From CAYWJT01 sp964458655 (lineage in GTDB: Bacteria; Acidobacteriota; Aminicenantia; Aminicenantales; Saccharicenantaceae), in contig CAYWJT010000005.1 of NCBI GenBank assembly GCA_964458655.1, forward strand, positions 1 to 62,972: a DNA stretch of 62,972 bases. The letters are read 5' to 3'. This document shows, one piece after another, positions 35,996-46,300 of the stretch. The position numbers and the translations under genes were made by a program. The notes beneath the pieces were generated by a model. That model was not told the DNA's origin. It ran no database searches and saw nothing but the letters and a program-made list of their open reading frames with translations. Numbering within the stretch: the first letter of the stretch is position 1; each line of letters starts with the position of its first letter.

Positions 35996-37392
35996 ACAAG
36001 ACAGCCGCAACTGCAACGGCTTTGGCTCTCTGCCTTGTCCTGACCGCCGCGGCGGCCGCGCCCGCCGCGACCAGGCTCCCCTCCCCGGAAAAGATCGTGC
36101 TCGGCAACGGGCTCACCATCTTCTACCTCAGGAACACGACTACACCCATGGTCAGCCTGCGGCTGTTCATCCGGGGCGCCGGCACCGCGGCCGAGCCGGC
36201 CGAGGCCGAGGGCCTGGCCGGCCTGACCGCCGCGCTCGCGACCAAGGGCACGCCCGAGATGGACGCCGAGGCGGTCGCCGAGGCCCTGGACTTCATGGGC
36301 GCCGACCTGTCGATCGGCGCCGCCGAGGAATACGCCGGCGTCAGCGCCGACAGCCTCACGGAGCACTTCCCGAGGCTGCTCGAGATAGCGGCCGCCTGTC
36401 TCTCCCGACCGGTCTTCAAGGAGGAGGAGTTCGCCAAGGAGAGGGCCCGACGCATAGACGCCGTCAAGTCCTTCAAGGACAACCCCGGCCAGGCTGTCCG
36501 TTTCTACTTCCAGAAGGCTTACTTCGCCGGCCATCCCTTCGGCCGCGTCCAGACGGGCACGGAAAGCTCGCTCGCGAACATCAAGGTCGAAGCGGTCCGC
36601 GAGTTCTTCAAGGCTCGGTATCTGCCCGAAAACGCCCTGGCCGCCGTAGTCGGCGACATTGATAAAGCCAGGCTGGTCGAGCTCGCCGAAAGGACGCTGG
36701 GCCAATGGAAGGGCCGGGCCGGGCGCTCAGCAGCCCCGGTCATCCCGCCGCTGCCCAGGGTGAGCGGCCGCAAGCTTTTACTCGTCGACAAACCGGACGC
36801 GACCCAGGCCTATTTCGTGCTGGGCGCCCCCGGCTACGCCATGGGCGACCGGGCCGCGGCGCCGGCCGCGGTCATGAACACACTCTGGGGCGGCCGCTTC
36901 ACCTCCTGGCTCAACACCGAGCTCAGGATAAAGCGCGGCCTGACCTACGGTGCGAGCTCCTCTTTCAGGAGCTGGGCCGCCGGCGGCATTTTCACCGCTT
37001 CTTCCTACACCAAGAACGACAAGATCGGCGAGATGCTCGACATCACCTTCGACCTGCTCAAGAAAGGCGCCGTCCATGGCTTCTCGGCCGAAGAGACCGA
37101 GAGCGGCCGCAACTACATCCTGGGCCAGTTCCCGCCGACCCTCGAGACCAACGCCAGCAAGGCCGGGGCCTACGTCAGGCTGGCCTTCTACGGACTGGGC
37201 TTCGAGTATTACGACCGCTACCTGGAAGAGATCGGCTCGATGAAGCCTGAAGCCCTGAAAAAGGCCGCGGCCGCCTTCCTGCCAAGGTCCGACTTCGTGC
37301 TGGTCGTGGTCGGCAAGGCCGCGGAAATAGGGCCGCTGCTCAAGAAGTACGGCGCCTGGCAGGAGAAGAAGATCACCGACCCGGGTTTTTGA
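35992..37392 (+). CDS. M16 family peptidase, non-catalytic partner subunit
   Basis: 466 residues with a signal peptide. At the position of HxxEH the sequence reads EAEGLAGLT, so it cannot bind zinc. The conserved C-terminal R/Y element is intact: GGRFTSWLNTELRIKRGLTYGASS, which stabilises substrate in heterodimeric M16B peptidases. It should complement the active subunit upstream. Confidence 0.88.
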   Translation: MNKTAATATALALCLVLTAAAAAPAATRLPSPEKIVLGNGLTIFYLRNTTTPMVSLRLFIRGAGTAAEPAEAEGLAGLTAALATKGTPEMDAEAVAEALDFMGADLSIGAAEEYAGVSADSLTEHFPRLLEIAAACLSRPVFKEEEFAKERARRIDAVKSFKDNPGQAVRFYFQKAYFAGHPFGRVQTGTESSLANIKVEAVREFFKARYLPENALAAVVGDIDKARLVELAERTLGQWKGRAGRSAAPVIPPLPRVSGRKLLLVDKPDATQAYFVLGAPGYAMGDRAAAPAAVMNTLWGGRFTSWLNTELRIKRGLTYGASSSFRSWAAGGIFTASSYTKNDKIGEMLDITFDLLKKGAVHGFSAEETESGRNYILGQFPPTLETNASKAGAYVRLAFYGLGFEYYDRYLEEIGSMKPEALKKAAAAFLPRSDFVLVVVGKAAEIGPLLKKYGAWQEKKITDPGF

Positions 37393-37424
37393 GCCCGGCG
37401 CTGCCGCCGACGGCCGTTTTCGTA

Positions 37425-37430
37425 TATAAT
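37425..37430 (+). promoter_or_regulatory. -10 box before the 289-residue hypothetical gene
   Basis: A perfect TATAAT 10 bases before the start codon, without a convincing -35. The gene may also be transcribed with the M16 pair, which ends 47 bases upstream. Confidence 0.3.
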
Positions 37431-37439
37431 GACGGAAGA

Positions 37440-38309
37440 ATGAAAAGCGGTCGCGTAGCGGCGTTGTTCGTCACAGCCGTGCTGGCCCTGCCCCTGACCG
37501 CCTCCGAGCAGGCGGCGGGCCGAGTCAGCCTCAAGTTCGCTCCCAGGGCGGAGACCTTCCTCTCCTATCTCTTCCAGACCCAGGTCAACGTCGAAGGCAA
37601 GGATTTCCTCGGCAAGGATATCCGGGTGGAGGTCCAGTCCGACGGCAGCGCCGAGTTCCTCGTGCTGGCCTCCCAGCCGGGAACGGTCCGGACGGCCATC
37701 ACCATACCGGGCATCTCGCTCAACGCCAGCATGCCGGACTCCAGCCTGTCCGGGACCATCCGGACGCGGCCCTCGAGCGCCCTGGAGGTCGTCTTCAACA
37801 ACACCGGCAAGGTCAACTCGATCACGAACACGGAAGCCCTGGAGCAGGACTTCCAGTCCAACATATCCTTCACCCAGATGCTCTCGGACTACTTTCCGGT
37901 GCTGCCCCTGCAGCCGGTCGGCCCCGGCGCGAGCTGGAAGGACAGCCGCCGCATCCGGCTCCCTTACCAGGGGGTCGAGGTGGTCATCGCGCTGGACACC
38001 GAGTACCGGCTCGACGACGTCATGCCCTCGCCGGACGGGCCGAAGGCCTTCATCAGCACGAGCTACTCCGCGACCGTATATGGAGAGCAACCGCTCAGCG
38101 ACGGGGTCGGCGTCTTCGAAGGCAGCGGCGGCGGCAGCGGTTTCCTCCATTTCCTCGTCGACAAAGGGGTCTTCTCCACCTATCAGTTCGCCTTCAAGGT
38201 CGAGGCCGCCTTCAGCGTCAAACGCCAATCGCAGGTGCTCATGCGCTGGCCCTTCTCCTTCTTCGCCTCCTCGCTCATCAGCCTCGGCCAGGCCCGCTTC
38301 GCTCCCTGA
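37440..38309 (+). CDS. Exported hypothetical protein
   Basis: 289 residues. A signal peptide (VAALFVTAVLALPLTAS) is followed by beta-rich sequence, e.g. GRVSLKFAPRAETFLSYLFQTQVNVEGKDF, a stretch rich in Ser/Thr, and a VGPGASWKD segment. The general plan (two beta domains with a WKD-type link) resembles periplasmic proteins of unknown function common in this lineage; I do not recognise a named family. It may belong to the M16 operon. The start codon is the ATG after GGAAGA. Confidence 0.5.
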   Translation: MKSGRVAALFVTAVLALPLTASEQAAGRVSLKFAPRAETFLSYLFQTQVNVEGKDFLGKDIRVEVQSDGSAEFLVLASQPGTVRTAITIPGISLNASMPDSSLSGTIRTRPSSALEVVFNNTGKVNSITNTEALEQDFQSNISFTQMLSDYFPVLPLQPVGPGASWKDSRRIRLPYQGVEVVIALDTEYRLDDVMPSPDGPKAFISTSYSATVYGEQPLSDGVGVFEGSGGGSGFLHFLVDKGVFSTYQFAFKVEAAFSVKRQSQVLMRWPFSFFASSLISLGQARFAP

Positions 38310-38328
38310 GCCGGAAAAAATCCGGCTC
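38308..38328 (+). terminator. Hairpin at the end of the hypothetical gene
   Basis: GAGCCGGA and TCCGGCTC form an 8-bp stem with an A5 loop, overlapping the stop codon. No T-run; it sits just before the metK promoter and probably separates the two transcripts. Confidence 0.45.
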
Positions 38329-38333
38329 CGGTA

Positions 38334-38362
38334 TTGCATTTCAGCCGCCGCGGGCGTATCAT
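38334..38362 (+). promoter_or_regulatory. Promoter of the metK leader
   Basis: TTGCAT, 17 bases, TATCAT. The predicted start near 38369 is right at the beginning of the riboswitch-like leader. Confidence 0.55.
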
Positions 38363-38368
38363 ATCTTT

Positions 38369-38500
38369 CGGCATCAGGAGTGGTTCAGTCCTAACTGACT
38401 GGACCCGGCAACCTGGGACGGACACCCGAGGTGCTTTCCCGCCGCAGGCGGGGATGTGGTCGCGAAAGCGAACGCGGCAACCAAGTGTCCACGACCTGAC
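38369..38500 (+). ncRNA. SAM riboswitch of the S-box clan (SAM-I/IV-like) in the metK leader
   Basis: The leader has the S-box core: ATCAGGAGTGGT, a stem TCAGT/ACTGA, CCCGGCAACC (to 38413) and AGGTGCTTTCC, with a possible closing stem TCAGG (38374-38378)/CCTGA (38495-38499). Further stems are CCCGCC/GGCGGG, GGACAC/GTGTCC and CGC-GAAA-GCG. CGGCAACC recurs at 38475-38482. It directly precedes metK, the SAM synthetase gene, which is the expected target. The remaining leader to 38600 has strong G/C pairing (GGGCGGG with CCCGCCC) but no T-run, so control may act on translation. The exact class is uncertain. Confidence 0.7.
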
Positions 38501-38613
38501 ACCCGCACGGCCGGCAAACGGCGGGCGGGCGAGGGTCGGCTTGAACCCGCCTTCCACATCCCCCGCCCAGGCAGAAAAGAGATCCTTGAGTGTCCATGAA
38601 GGGAGGCTTGGGC

Positions 38614-39831
38614 ATGGCCAAGGATTATCTGTTCACATCGGAATCGGTTTCCGAAGGGCATCCCGACAAGATAGCGGACCAGATCTCGGACGCCGTGCTC
38701 GACGCGGTGCTCACGCTCGACCGGTCGGGCAGGGTGGCCTGCGAAACGATGGTGACCAAGAACATAGCCATCGTCGCCGGCGAGTTGGGCACCCGGGACA
38801 AGAGGCTCGCCGAGCGGTTCATCCGGGACAGCGTCGAGAACATCGTCAGGGAGACGGTCCGCGGCATCGGCTACACCGACATCGGCGTCGGCTTCGACGC
38901 CGCGACATGCGTCATATACAACCACCTCGGCAAGCAATCGGAGGACATAGCCCAGGGCGTCGTCCGCGGCGACGGCGAGATCGGGGCCGGCGACCAGGGC
39001 CTGATGTTCGGCTTCGCCACCCTGGAAACGCCCGAGCTCATGCCCCTGCCCATCATGCTCGCCCACCGCCTGGTCCAGGGACAGGCCGAAGCCCGCCGGT
39101 CGGGCCGCCTCCCCTGGCTGCGTCCCGACGCCAAATCCCAAGTCACGGTCCGCTACCGGAACAAGAAGCCCGTGTCCGTGGAAAAGGTCGTCCTCTCCAC
39201 CCAGCACTCGCCCGACATCGGCGACAAAGAGGTCCGGGAAGGCGTCACGGAGGAGATCATCTACAACGTCATCCCCGAGGAGCTGCGCGGCGCCGGAATG
39301 GAGATTTTCATCAACCCGACCGGAAGGTTCGTCATCGGCGGGCCGGCCGGCGACACCGGGCTGACCGGCCGGAAGATCATCGTCGACACCTACGGCGGGA
39401 GCTGCCCGCACGGCGGCGGGGCCTTTTCGGGCAAGGACCCGACCAAGGTCGACCGCTCCGGCGCCTACACGGCCCGCTACATCGCCAAGAACATCGTGGC
39501 CGCGGGCCTGGCCGGACGCTGCACCGTCCAGCTCTCCTACGTCATCGGCCGGACCGAGCCGACCTCGCTCATGGTCAACATCCATTCCGGGGCCAAGGTC
39601 AAGGAGGAGCACGTCGAAAAGGCCGTGCGCGAGATCTTCGCCCTGACCCCCGGCGGCATGATCGAGATGCTCGACCTGCAGAGACCCATCTACGGGAAGA
39701 CGGCCGTCTACGGCCACTTCGGCAGGGAACTCGACGAGTTCACCTGGGAAAAAAGGGACAAGGTGGACGAACTGCGCCGGTACTTCGGCTACACCAGCCT
39801 TGACCTGCCCCAGGGCCGGGCCGCGGTTTAG
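38614..39831 (+). CDS. metK: S-adenosylmethionine synthetase
   Basis: 405 residues, the normal MetK length. Motifs are SESVSEGHPDKIADQ at the N-terminus, the ATP/methionine loop GAGDQGLMFGFA and the phosphate loop GGGAFSGKDPTKVDRSGAY. It makes SAM from ATP and methionine. GGGAGG lies 7 bases before the chosen ATG; a GTG eight codons earlier would extend the protein without support. Probably regulated by the SAM riboswitch leader. The stop overlaps that of the convergent addA-like gene by 4 bases. Confidence 0.96.
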   Translation: MAKDYLFTSESVSEGHPDKIADQISDAVLDAVLTLDRSGRVACETMVTKNIAIVAGELGTRDKRLAERFIRDSVENIVRETVRGIGYTDIGVGFDAATCVIYNHLGKQSEDIAQGVVRGDGEIGAGDQGLMFGFATLETPELMPLPIMLAHRLVQGQAEARRSGRLPWLRPDAKSQVTVRYRNKKPVSVEKVVLSTQHSPDIGDKEVREGVTEEIIYNVIPEELRGAGMEIFINPTGRFVIGGPAGDTGLTGRKIIVDTYGGSCPHGGGAFSGKDPTKVDRSGAYTARYIAKNIVAAGLAGRCTVQLSYVIGRTEPTSLMVNIHSGAKVKEEHVEKAVREIFALTPGGMIEMLDLQRPIYGKTAVYGHFGRELDEFTWEKRDKVDELRRYFGYTSLDLPQGRAAV

Positions 39832-42800
39832 GCCCGGCGGCCGCTCCGCCCCCGGCCGGGCCGGTCGAGGCCGACCCATTCCCCTATCGATATGAAATAC
39901 AGGCCGCTTTCCTTGACGGGGAGCCCCGTGATCCTCTCCCAACAGGCCGTGTAGAGCTCGACCTGGGGCCGGTAGTAATCGACGAGCGCCCGCTTCCTTT
40001 CCGCGGCCATCGCCTCTCCGGACACGTCCTGGATGCGGTCGGTCTTGTAATCGGCGATCACCCAGCCGTCGGGCTCCTCGAACACGAGGTCCATGACCCC
40101 GCTCAGGATGAAGGGCGCTCCCGGCCTCACGTCCACCACTTCGCCGCCCGCCTCCCAGAAGAAGCCGACCCGGGAAACTAGCTTCCGGTAGCCAGGTTCG
40201 CGCGGCCCGACGGATATGGTGAAGGGCACTTCGAAGAGCTTCCGGCCGGCGGCCATGGCCCGTTCCCAGAAGCCGGAGCGCAGGATGCCGGATACCAGCT
40301 CCGCGAGTCCTTCGGCCTCGGCCGCGTCAAGCTCCACGGCGGCCGCCGCGTTCCGCGCTGAAAGCAGCAGCCGTCCGGCCTCCGGCGGCCTGCCCGTCCA
40401 CTCCCGGCCGAGCCGGTTCAGCATCAGATGGACGGCGCTGCCCCATCTCAGTCCATGCTCGCCGCCGCGCGCCGCCGGGTATGGGCGTCGCTCCTTGACC
40501 AGTCCGGTCACGGACTCGAGGTAATAGCCTGCGCGGAGCGCCCGGCCGGAACGTTCGCTCATCTCCGTCCTGCGGGACCTGATGACATTGTCCGGAACCT
40601 CGAGCCGGTCCCTGCTCGCCGCGGAAACCGCAGCCCCGGCCGGAAGCTCGAGCTCCGGGATGTCGGCGAAACAGTCCGCGCCGGGCCCGTCGTCCGCGCC
40701 CCTCAACCGCTCGTCGATAACGCTCCACGACGACCCCTTGAGCCTTTCCTCGTAAACGCTGAGCACGAGCAGGTCGCGGGCCCGGGTGGCCGCGACGTAC
40801 ATCAGCCTGACCTCTTCGGCTTCCATGTAGGCGGCCTCATCCCGGCTCTTCTCCTCCCAGCCGAGACACTGGGACAGGACCTGCTTCGACGAACGGTAGC
40901 GGCCCGGCTTGCTGAATCGGTAATAGGCGAGCGGCGCCGCCGGCGGGCCGGCCGCTCCGCCGGCTCGCCCTCCGGCCAGCCTCTCTATGTGCTGTTCCGG
41001 CTCGTGGTCCTCGATCCCCTTCGGGTTGGCCAGGATGACGACCGGCGCCTCCAGCCCTTTGGCCTTGTGCAGGTTCATCAGCCTGACGGCCCGGCCGCCC
41101 GCCGGGAACAGGCTCATCTCCTCGGCGCCGGACCAGGACAGCCACTGCTTCAGGTAATCCACGGCCGCGCGCAGCCCGGTCAGGCCTTCGCTTTCTTTCG
41201 ACTTGAGGACCTCGATGAGCTTGAAGACGTTGCCCGCCCGGGTGCCTCCCCGCTCGGATGAGACCAGATGGACGAGCAGGCCGCTCTCCTCGACCACTCT
41301 CTCCAGCACGAGCGAGGCCGGCTCCCGGAGAGCCTGTTCCCGCCAGCGCCTGAGCGTTCCCAGCGCCCTGAGGACGCGCGGGTGCCCCGCCGCGTCCGCC
41401 CGGCCGACCTCGCCGATGAGGGAACAGCCGCCGGCCTCCCGGTGCTCGAGCAGGACCTGGTCGCTTATCCCGAAGAAAAGGCCTCTCAGGACGGCGACGA
41501 GAAGGACGCCGTTGTCCGGCTCCGCCAGGCAGGCCAGCAGCCTCATGAGTTCCGTGACCTCCTGCCTTTCCGAAAAAGCCTCGCTGCCGGCGATCTCGTA
41601 CGGCACGCCGAGCCTTTCCAGGCCGGCGGCGTAAACGGCCATTTCCTTCTTGTAACGGAAAAGGACCAGGAAGTCCCCGGGCCGAGCCGGTCGCGTGCCG
41701 CCCCCGCGGTCGCTGACCTTGAGGTTGCCGTCGACGCTCCAGACGATGAACTCCGCTATTCGGCCGGCGTCAAGAAGGGCTATGTCACGGCTTTTGTTCC
41801 GGACTACCTTGGGCACCGTCATTTTGGCCAGTCCGCCCCAAAGCTCGAGGCAGTCGGAGTTCGGCTTTCGGGCGGCCCGCAGCGGCTGGAAGGCCGGTTG
41901 GTGCCGGCTCGCCTCGGACGGGAACAGCCCGCCGAACATGGGGTTGACCCGGCCGAGCAGGCACTCCGACGAGCGGAAATTGGCGACGAGCTCCAGCACT
42001 TCGCCCCCGCCCCTGACGATGACCTCCTTGGCCAGGTTGTAGATGTCGATGTCGGCCCGCCGGAACCTGTAGATCGACTGCTTGGGGTCCCCGACCAGGA
42101 AGAGCGAACCGGGCTCCGGCACGAGCCTGGTCCAGTCCCGTTCCTCCTTATCCCCGCCCGTCAAATAGAAGACGATCTCGGCCTGGACCGGGTCCGTGTC
42201 CTGGAACTCGTCCACGAAAAGCCGCCGGAACCTTTTCCGGAAATACCCCCGGACCTCGGGGTTTTCGCGGAGCATGCGGGAAGCGAGCAGCAGCTGGTCG
42301 GTGAAGTTGAGCCGCGCGAGCTCCCGGCGCCGCGCGGAGTAGTATTCGACGGCCGGGACGAGCAGCGCCAGGGCGGCTTCGTGCCGGTATTCGCGCCAGT
42401 GCTTCAGTGCCGGCAAAACGGTCCCTCTCTTGAAGGCCTCGAGCAGGGCCTCGGCTTCAACGGACGCTTGCTTCGAGGGCCAGCGGTTCGACTTGACCTC
42501 GACCTTCTTCTCGAAAATCTCCAGCGTCTCCATCAGGTCCCTGAGCCTGTTCTCCGGGTCGAGCCGCTGCAATCTCCTCTCGGCCCTGAGGCAAGCGCTC
42601 TGCAGGTCGTCATAGCCCTTGTCGGGTTCGCTCTCCGGCATGAGTCGCTCGAGTTCGGCGAGGAAGGCCTTCAAAGCGGCGAGCAGGCTCAGCCCGTCCG
42701 GAGGGTCGGGCCGGCCGCCTACAGGCACCGTCTCGGGATACGCGGCCAGCCGGCCGAAGGCCTCCTTCAAGTCCGGGGCGTCCATGCCAGCTTCCGTCAG

Positions 42801-43319
42801 CCTGTCGAGAATGTGCCCCTGTTCCAGCCTGACCCTGACCAGGAAATCGTGCCAGCAGGCCTCCCGGAAAAGATCGTCCTCGGCCTCGTCCATTTCCTCG
42901 AAGGCCGGGTCGACGCCGGCTTCGATGGGCCGCTCCCGGAGCAGAAGCGAAGCGAACGAATGTATGGTGCCGATGAAACCGAGCTCCAAGCGTTCCAGAG
43001 CCGCGGCCAGCCGGCCTTTGACCGCGGCGTCCTGCTCGGCAGCGAACATCCTTTCGAGCTCGAGCTGGACCCGGCCGCGAAGCTCGGCCGCCGCCTTGCG
43101 GGTGAAGGTGACGGCCGCGATATCCTCCATCCGGGCCGCGCCGGCCCTTATGAGGGCGGTCAGGCGCTCGACCAGGACCTGGGTCTTGCCCGAGCCGGCC
43201 CCGGCCTCGACCAGGAAATTCCTGTCGAGCTCGGTCCGGATCTTCTCCCGGGCCGTAAGGTCCGGCAGCCGGGTCTCCCCGCCTGGCGTCCGGTCGCGGC
43301 GTCTGTTCAGGCCGGCCAT
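39828..43319 (-). CDS. addA: AddA-type UvrD helicase-nuclease
   Basis: 1163 residues. UvrD/Rep superfamily 1 helicase with Walker A AGAGSGKT (39-46), LFVDEFQDTDPVQ (Walker B), LVGDPKQSIYRFRRADI, and the late motif VRLMNLHKAKGLEAPVVIL. A C-terminal RecB-family nuclease domain has GVMDLVFEEPDGWVIADYKTD. It should form a heterodimer with the AddB-like protein for double-strand break resection. The gene follows addB after 9 bases and its end overlaps metK. Confidence 0.9.
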   Translation of the reverse strand: MAGLNRRRDRTPGGETRLPDLTAREKIRTELDRNFLVEAGAGSGKTQVLVERLTALIRAGAARMEDIAAVTFTRKAAAELRGRVQLELERMFAAEQDAAVKGRLAAALERLELGFIGTIHSFASLLLRERPIEAGVDPAFEEMDEAEDDLFREACWHDFLVRVRLEQGHILDRLTEAGMDAPDLKEAFGRLAAYPETVPVGGRPDPPDGLSLLAALKAFLAELERLMPESEPDKGYDDLQSACLRAERRLQRLDPENRLRDLMETLEIFEKKVEVKSNRWPSKQASVEAEALLEAFKRGTVLPALKHWREYRHEAALALLVPAVEYYSARRRELARLNFTDQLLLASRMLRENPEVRGYFRKRFRRLFVDEFQDTDPVQAEIVFYLTGGDKEERDWTRLVPEPGSLFLVGDPKQSIYRFRRADIDIYNLAKEVIVRGGGEVLELVANFRSSECLLGRVNPMFGGLFPSEASRHQPAFQPLRAARKPNSDCLELWGGLAKMTVPKVVRNKSRDIALLDAGRIAEFIVWSVDGNLKVSDRGGGTRPARPGDFLVLFRYKKEMAVYAAGLERLGVPYEIAGSEAFSERQEVTELMRLLACLAEPDNGVLLVAVLRGLFFGISDQVLLEHREAGGCSLIGEVGRADAAGHPRVLRALGTLRRWREQALREPASLVLERVVEESGLLVHLVSSERGGTRAGNVFKLIEVLKSKESEGLTGLRAAVDYLKQWLSWSGAEEMSLFPAGGRAVRLMNLHKAKGLEAPVVILANPKGIEDHEPEQHIERLAGGRAGGAAGPPAAPLAYYRFSKPGRYRSSKQVLSQCLGWEEKSRDEAAYMEAEEVRLMYVAATRARDLLVLSVYEERLKGSSWSVIDERLRGADDGPGADCFADIPELELPAGAAVSAASRDRLEVPDNVIRSRRTEMSERSGRALRAGYYLESVTGLVKERRPYPAARGGEHGLRWGSAVHLMLNRLGREWTGRPPEAGRLLLSARNAAAAVELDAAEAEGLAELVSGILRSGFWERAMAAGRKLFEVPFTISVGPREPGYRKLVSRVGFFWEAGGEVVDVRPGAPFILSGVMDLVFEEPDGWVIADYKTDRIQDVSGEAMAAERKRALVDYYRPQVELYTACWERITGLPVKESGLYFISIGEWVGLDRPGRGRSGRRA

Positions 43320-43328
43320 CGTTCCGCC

Positions 43329-46300
43329 TCACTCATAGGACCTGATCCTGTCCAGTAGCTCGAAGATCTCCGGCGCGAGTTCCCTCTTCCCTTTAACCGT
43401 CTTCGCGGTCTCGCCGCAGACTTCGGCGTAATCGCAGAACTCGCAGCCTTTGTCAGGGTCGAATGGGCTCGGCACGAACCAGCCGCGCCGGACGACTTCT
43501 AGGAGGTCCGCGAGCAGGCGCCGGAGCTCGTCCCGGTCGAATTCGCCGATCATGACCGCACGGCCCTCGCCCTTTCTTGTCGGGAAGAGGTAGCCGCTCC
43601 GTCGGACGCGCGGCGCCTCGCTCAAACCCTCCTTTCTCAAACACTGCTCGGCGGTCACGGCGTAAAGGGCGGGCTGGAGGCAGCGGCCGCCGCCGAAAGC
43701 CTTGAGGCCTTCGTACTTGTAATAGCTTCCCGTTTTGTAGTCGACGACCTCGAACAGGTCCCGGCCGGCCCGGTCGATCCGGTCTATTACGCCGCTGAGC
43801 AGGAAGTGCCTACCACCGGGGAGCTCAAGCCTCGCTCGGTCGAATCTCTTCTCGAACGCGAGCGGCTCAACCGCCTTTTCCCGCTCCTCCTCAAGCCGGA
43901 GGAAGATGTCGAGCGATTCCAGGATGCCGGCCCGCTCCAGGTCGAAGACGACCGGCGAGGGCGGCGGTATCTCCTCCGCGTAGGCTTCTATCCTTTTCTC
44001 CGCGACCGCCCGCAGCGCCTCTCTGTGTCGGACGGCGCTGACTTTTTCCTTCTTTTCGGTCACGGCCGTCATGAACTCGCACAGTATCTCGTGGACGAGC
44101 GAGCCCCGCTGCTTGGGGTCGAGCCAGACGGCCGGGTCGTACTCGACCGTTTCCGGGGGCTGGACGCCCAGGACCTTCTTCAGGAAGTAAGCGAAGGGGC
44201 AGTCGGCCAGGCTTTCGAGCGTGGTGGCCGACAGGACCAGCCGGTGGTTCCGGCTCGGGTCGTAGCGGGCCGGGTCGGCTATGACGACCCCTTCATACTC
44301 GGTGACGAGCGGCCCGGCCCTGGCGGCGCTCGCCGCGACGCCTTCCTTGAGTCCTGGGAACCATTTTGCAAGATACGCGGAACCGTCCAGGATACGGCCG
44401 TCCCTGACCAGCCGGGCCAGCCACCAGTCGATGTCGTCCAAAGACTTGGTTTCGTCCTCGGGAACGAAACCCGCCGCCTCCCGACCGGTCTCCTGGAACC
44501 ATCTTTCGAGGGCCGAATAATCGAGGTCGGGCCGGCCCTCCATGAGCCTTAGAGCCTGGAGCAGGACAGAAGAAGGGAAGCGGGGCCGCTCCTCCTGCAT
44601 GTCGTAGGCGGAGTAGCTGAGGACGACCCTTCCCCTGAGCGAGCCGAGCAGGCCGGCGGCCTCCACCAGCCCGGACCTGAGTTTCTCGGCCGATTTCATC
44701 AGGAAAGGCGACAGCGCCTCCCGCTCTTCATCCAGGAGCACGGGGTCGGGCCGGACGCGTCCCGGCAGGGACTGTTCGTCGAGCCCGACGCAAAAGACAT
44801 TGGGCCTGTGCGACCAGCCGGCTGAGCCGAAGCTCGCGACATGAACAGCGCCCGGGAGCGGCGACGACCTGCCGACCGCGATGCCGGAAAGTCCCGTCCT
44901 CAGGCGCCTTATGACGTCCGCGAGCGGCACGAGCGCGTCCCGTCCGCCGCTCCCGAGGGGGCCGTCGGAAGAGGCCAGCAGGTCGAGATACCGGAGGATC
45001 TTGCCAGCGGCTTCACGGTCCAAGTCGTCGGCCTCGCCGCCGGAGCCGGACGATACCCGGCCGTGTTCGCTTATGACGCGGCGCAGGCCGGCGCAGAAAG
45101 CGCTGAAGTCCGTCCGGCGGCCTTCTTCGATCCGTGGCAACGAACGCAGGATGCCGGCGACGAACCTGCTCAGGACCTCTATCTCGGAAACCGCGCGCCG
45201 AGCCGCCTCGGCGGAGCCGGCATCCTCTTCGTCGCCGTCGCGGTCTTGACGCCGGGAGGCCTTATCCGAGTATTCCTCTCGGAGGGCGGCGAGCCGGGCC
45301 TCGTACCTGTCCCTGCCCCAGCCGATACCGGCCTCGTCGAGCAGGCGGCTTAGCTTGGCGGCCGCCGCCGGCGCGCCGCCGTCGTCCGCGGGACACCGTA
45401 GGTCGCCTGAGGCGAGGAGCTCCCCGAGTTTGCGGGCCGGGAAATCCTGCTCCACCCATTCCAGAAGGCCGTATAAGGCCCGGCCGGTCGAGGTCAGCGC
45501 CACGGGCAGGCCCGAGGCGAAGCTCAGCCTGAGGCCGAGACGCCGTCCGAGCAGGTGGAGGATGAAGGGATACTCCAGCCCGGGAGGATGGATTATCTCG
45601 GCGCTGTCGAGAGGCGTTTTCTCCGCTATAAGACGGCGCAGGACCTCGCGGCATTCGTTGGTCCGGCCGACGGCCCGGAACATCGCAACGGTGCCGTCGC
45701 CGAAGGGCGGCGGCGCGGAACCGGGCGCGAAAAGCCAGCTCAGCCGCTCGCAATCAGCGGCCGGGAGGTCCGACTGCTCGGCCAGCCATTCCGGGACGCT
45801 GCCGGGGAACGACGGCTCTTCCCCCGCCCGCTCCTTTCTCGCCGGTCCGAGCTCGCGTGTCAAAGGCAGCCGGAGCGGCTCGGGGACCGGCGCGAGCCCG
45901 TAGACCGGGTCACGCGGCGCCAAGACCAGCCGTTCGCCGGCAAGCGCGTAGAGGAATTCCTTTTCCATCAGGCTCACCGGCATGCCCTCAACCACGATAC
46001 ACCAGGCTGCCGGGTTTCTTCCCGGTACCCGGTCCCGGCCGCCGCCAAGCACTTGGCGGGCCAGCTCATAGAGCCCGGCCCGGTCGAGCCAGCGGCCCGT
46101 CGCCAAGGCTCCTTCGAACCGCTCGAGGATGAGCTTCACTTCCCGGCCCTTTTCCCGCACCACGAATGACCCCGGGTCGAGCCGCGCCGAGCGCAGTCCG
46201 GCCAGGCGCAGCTCCTCCAGGGCCCCGAGAACGAGGCCGGCGAGCGCCGGCGTGGGCTCGAGACGCCCGAAATAAGAAAGGCGGCCTTCCGCCTTGAGCC

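Noticed and set aside
41268..43358. 696-residue ORF opposite addA
   Set aside because: Overlaps a well supported helicase gene on the other strand and has no domain signs.
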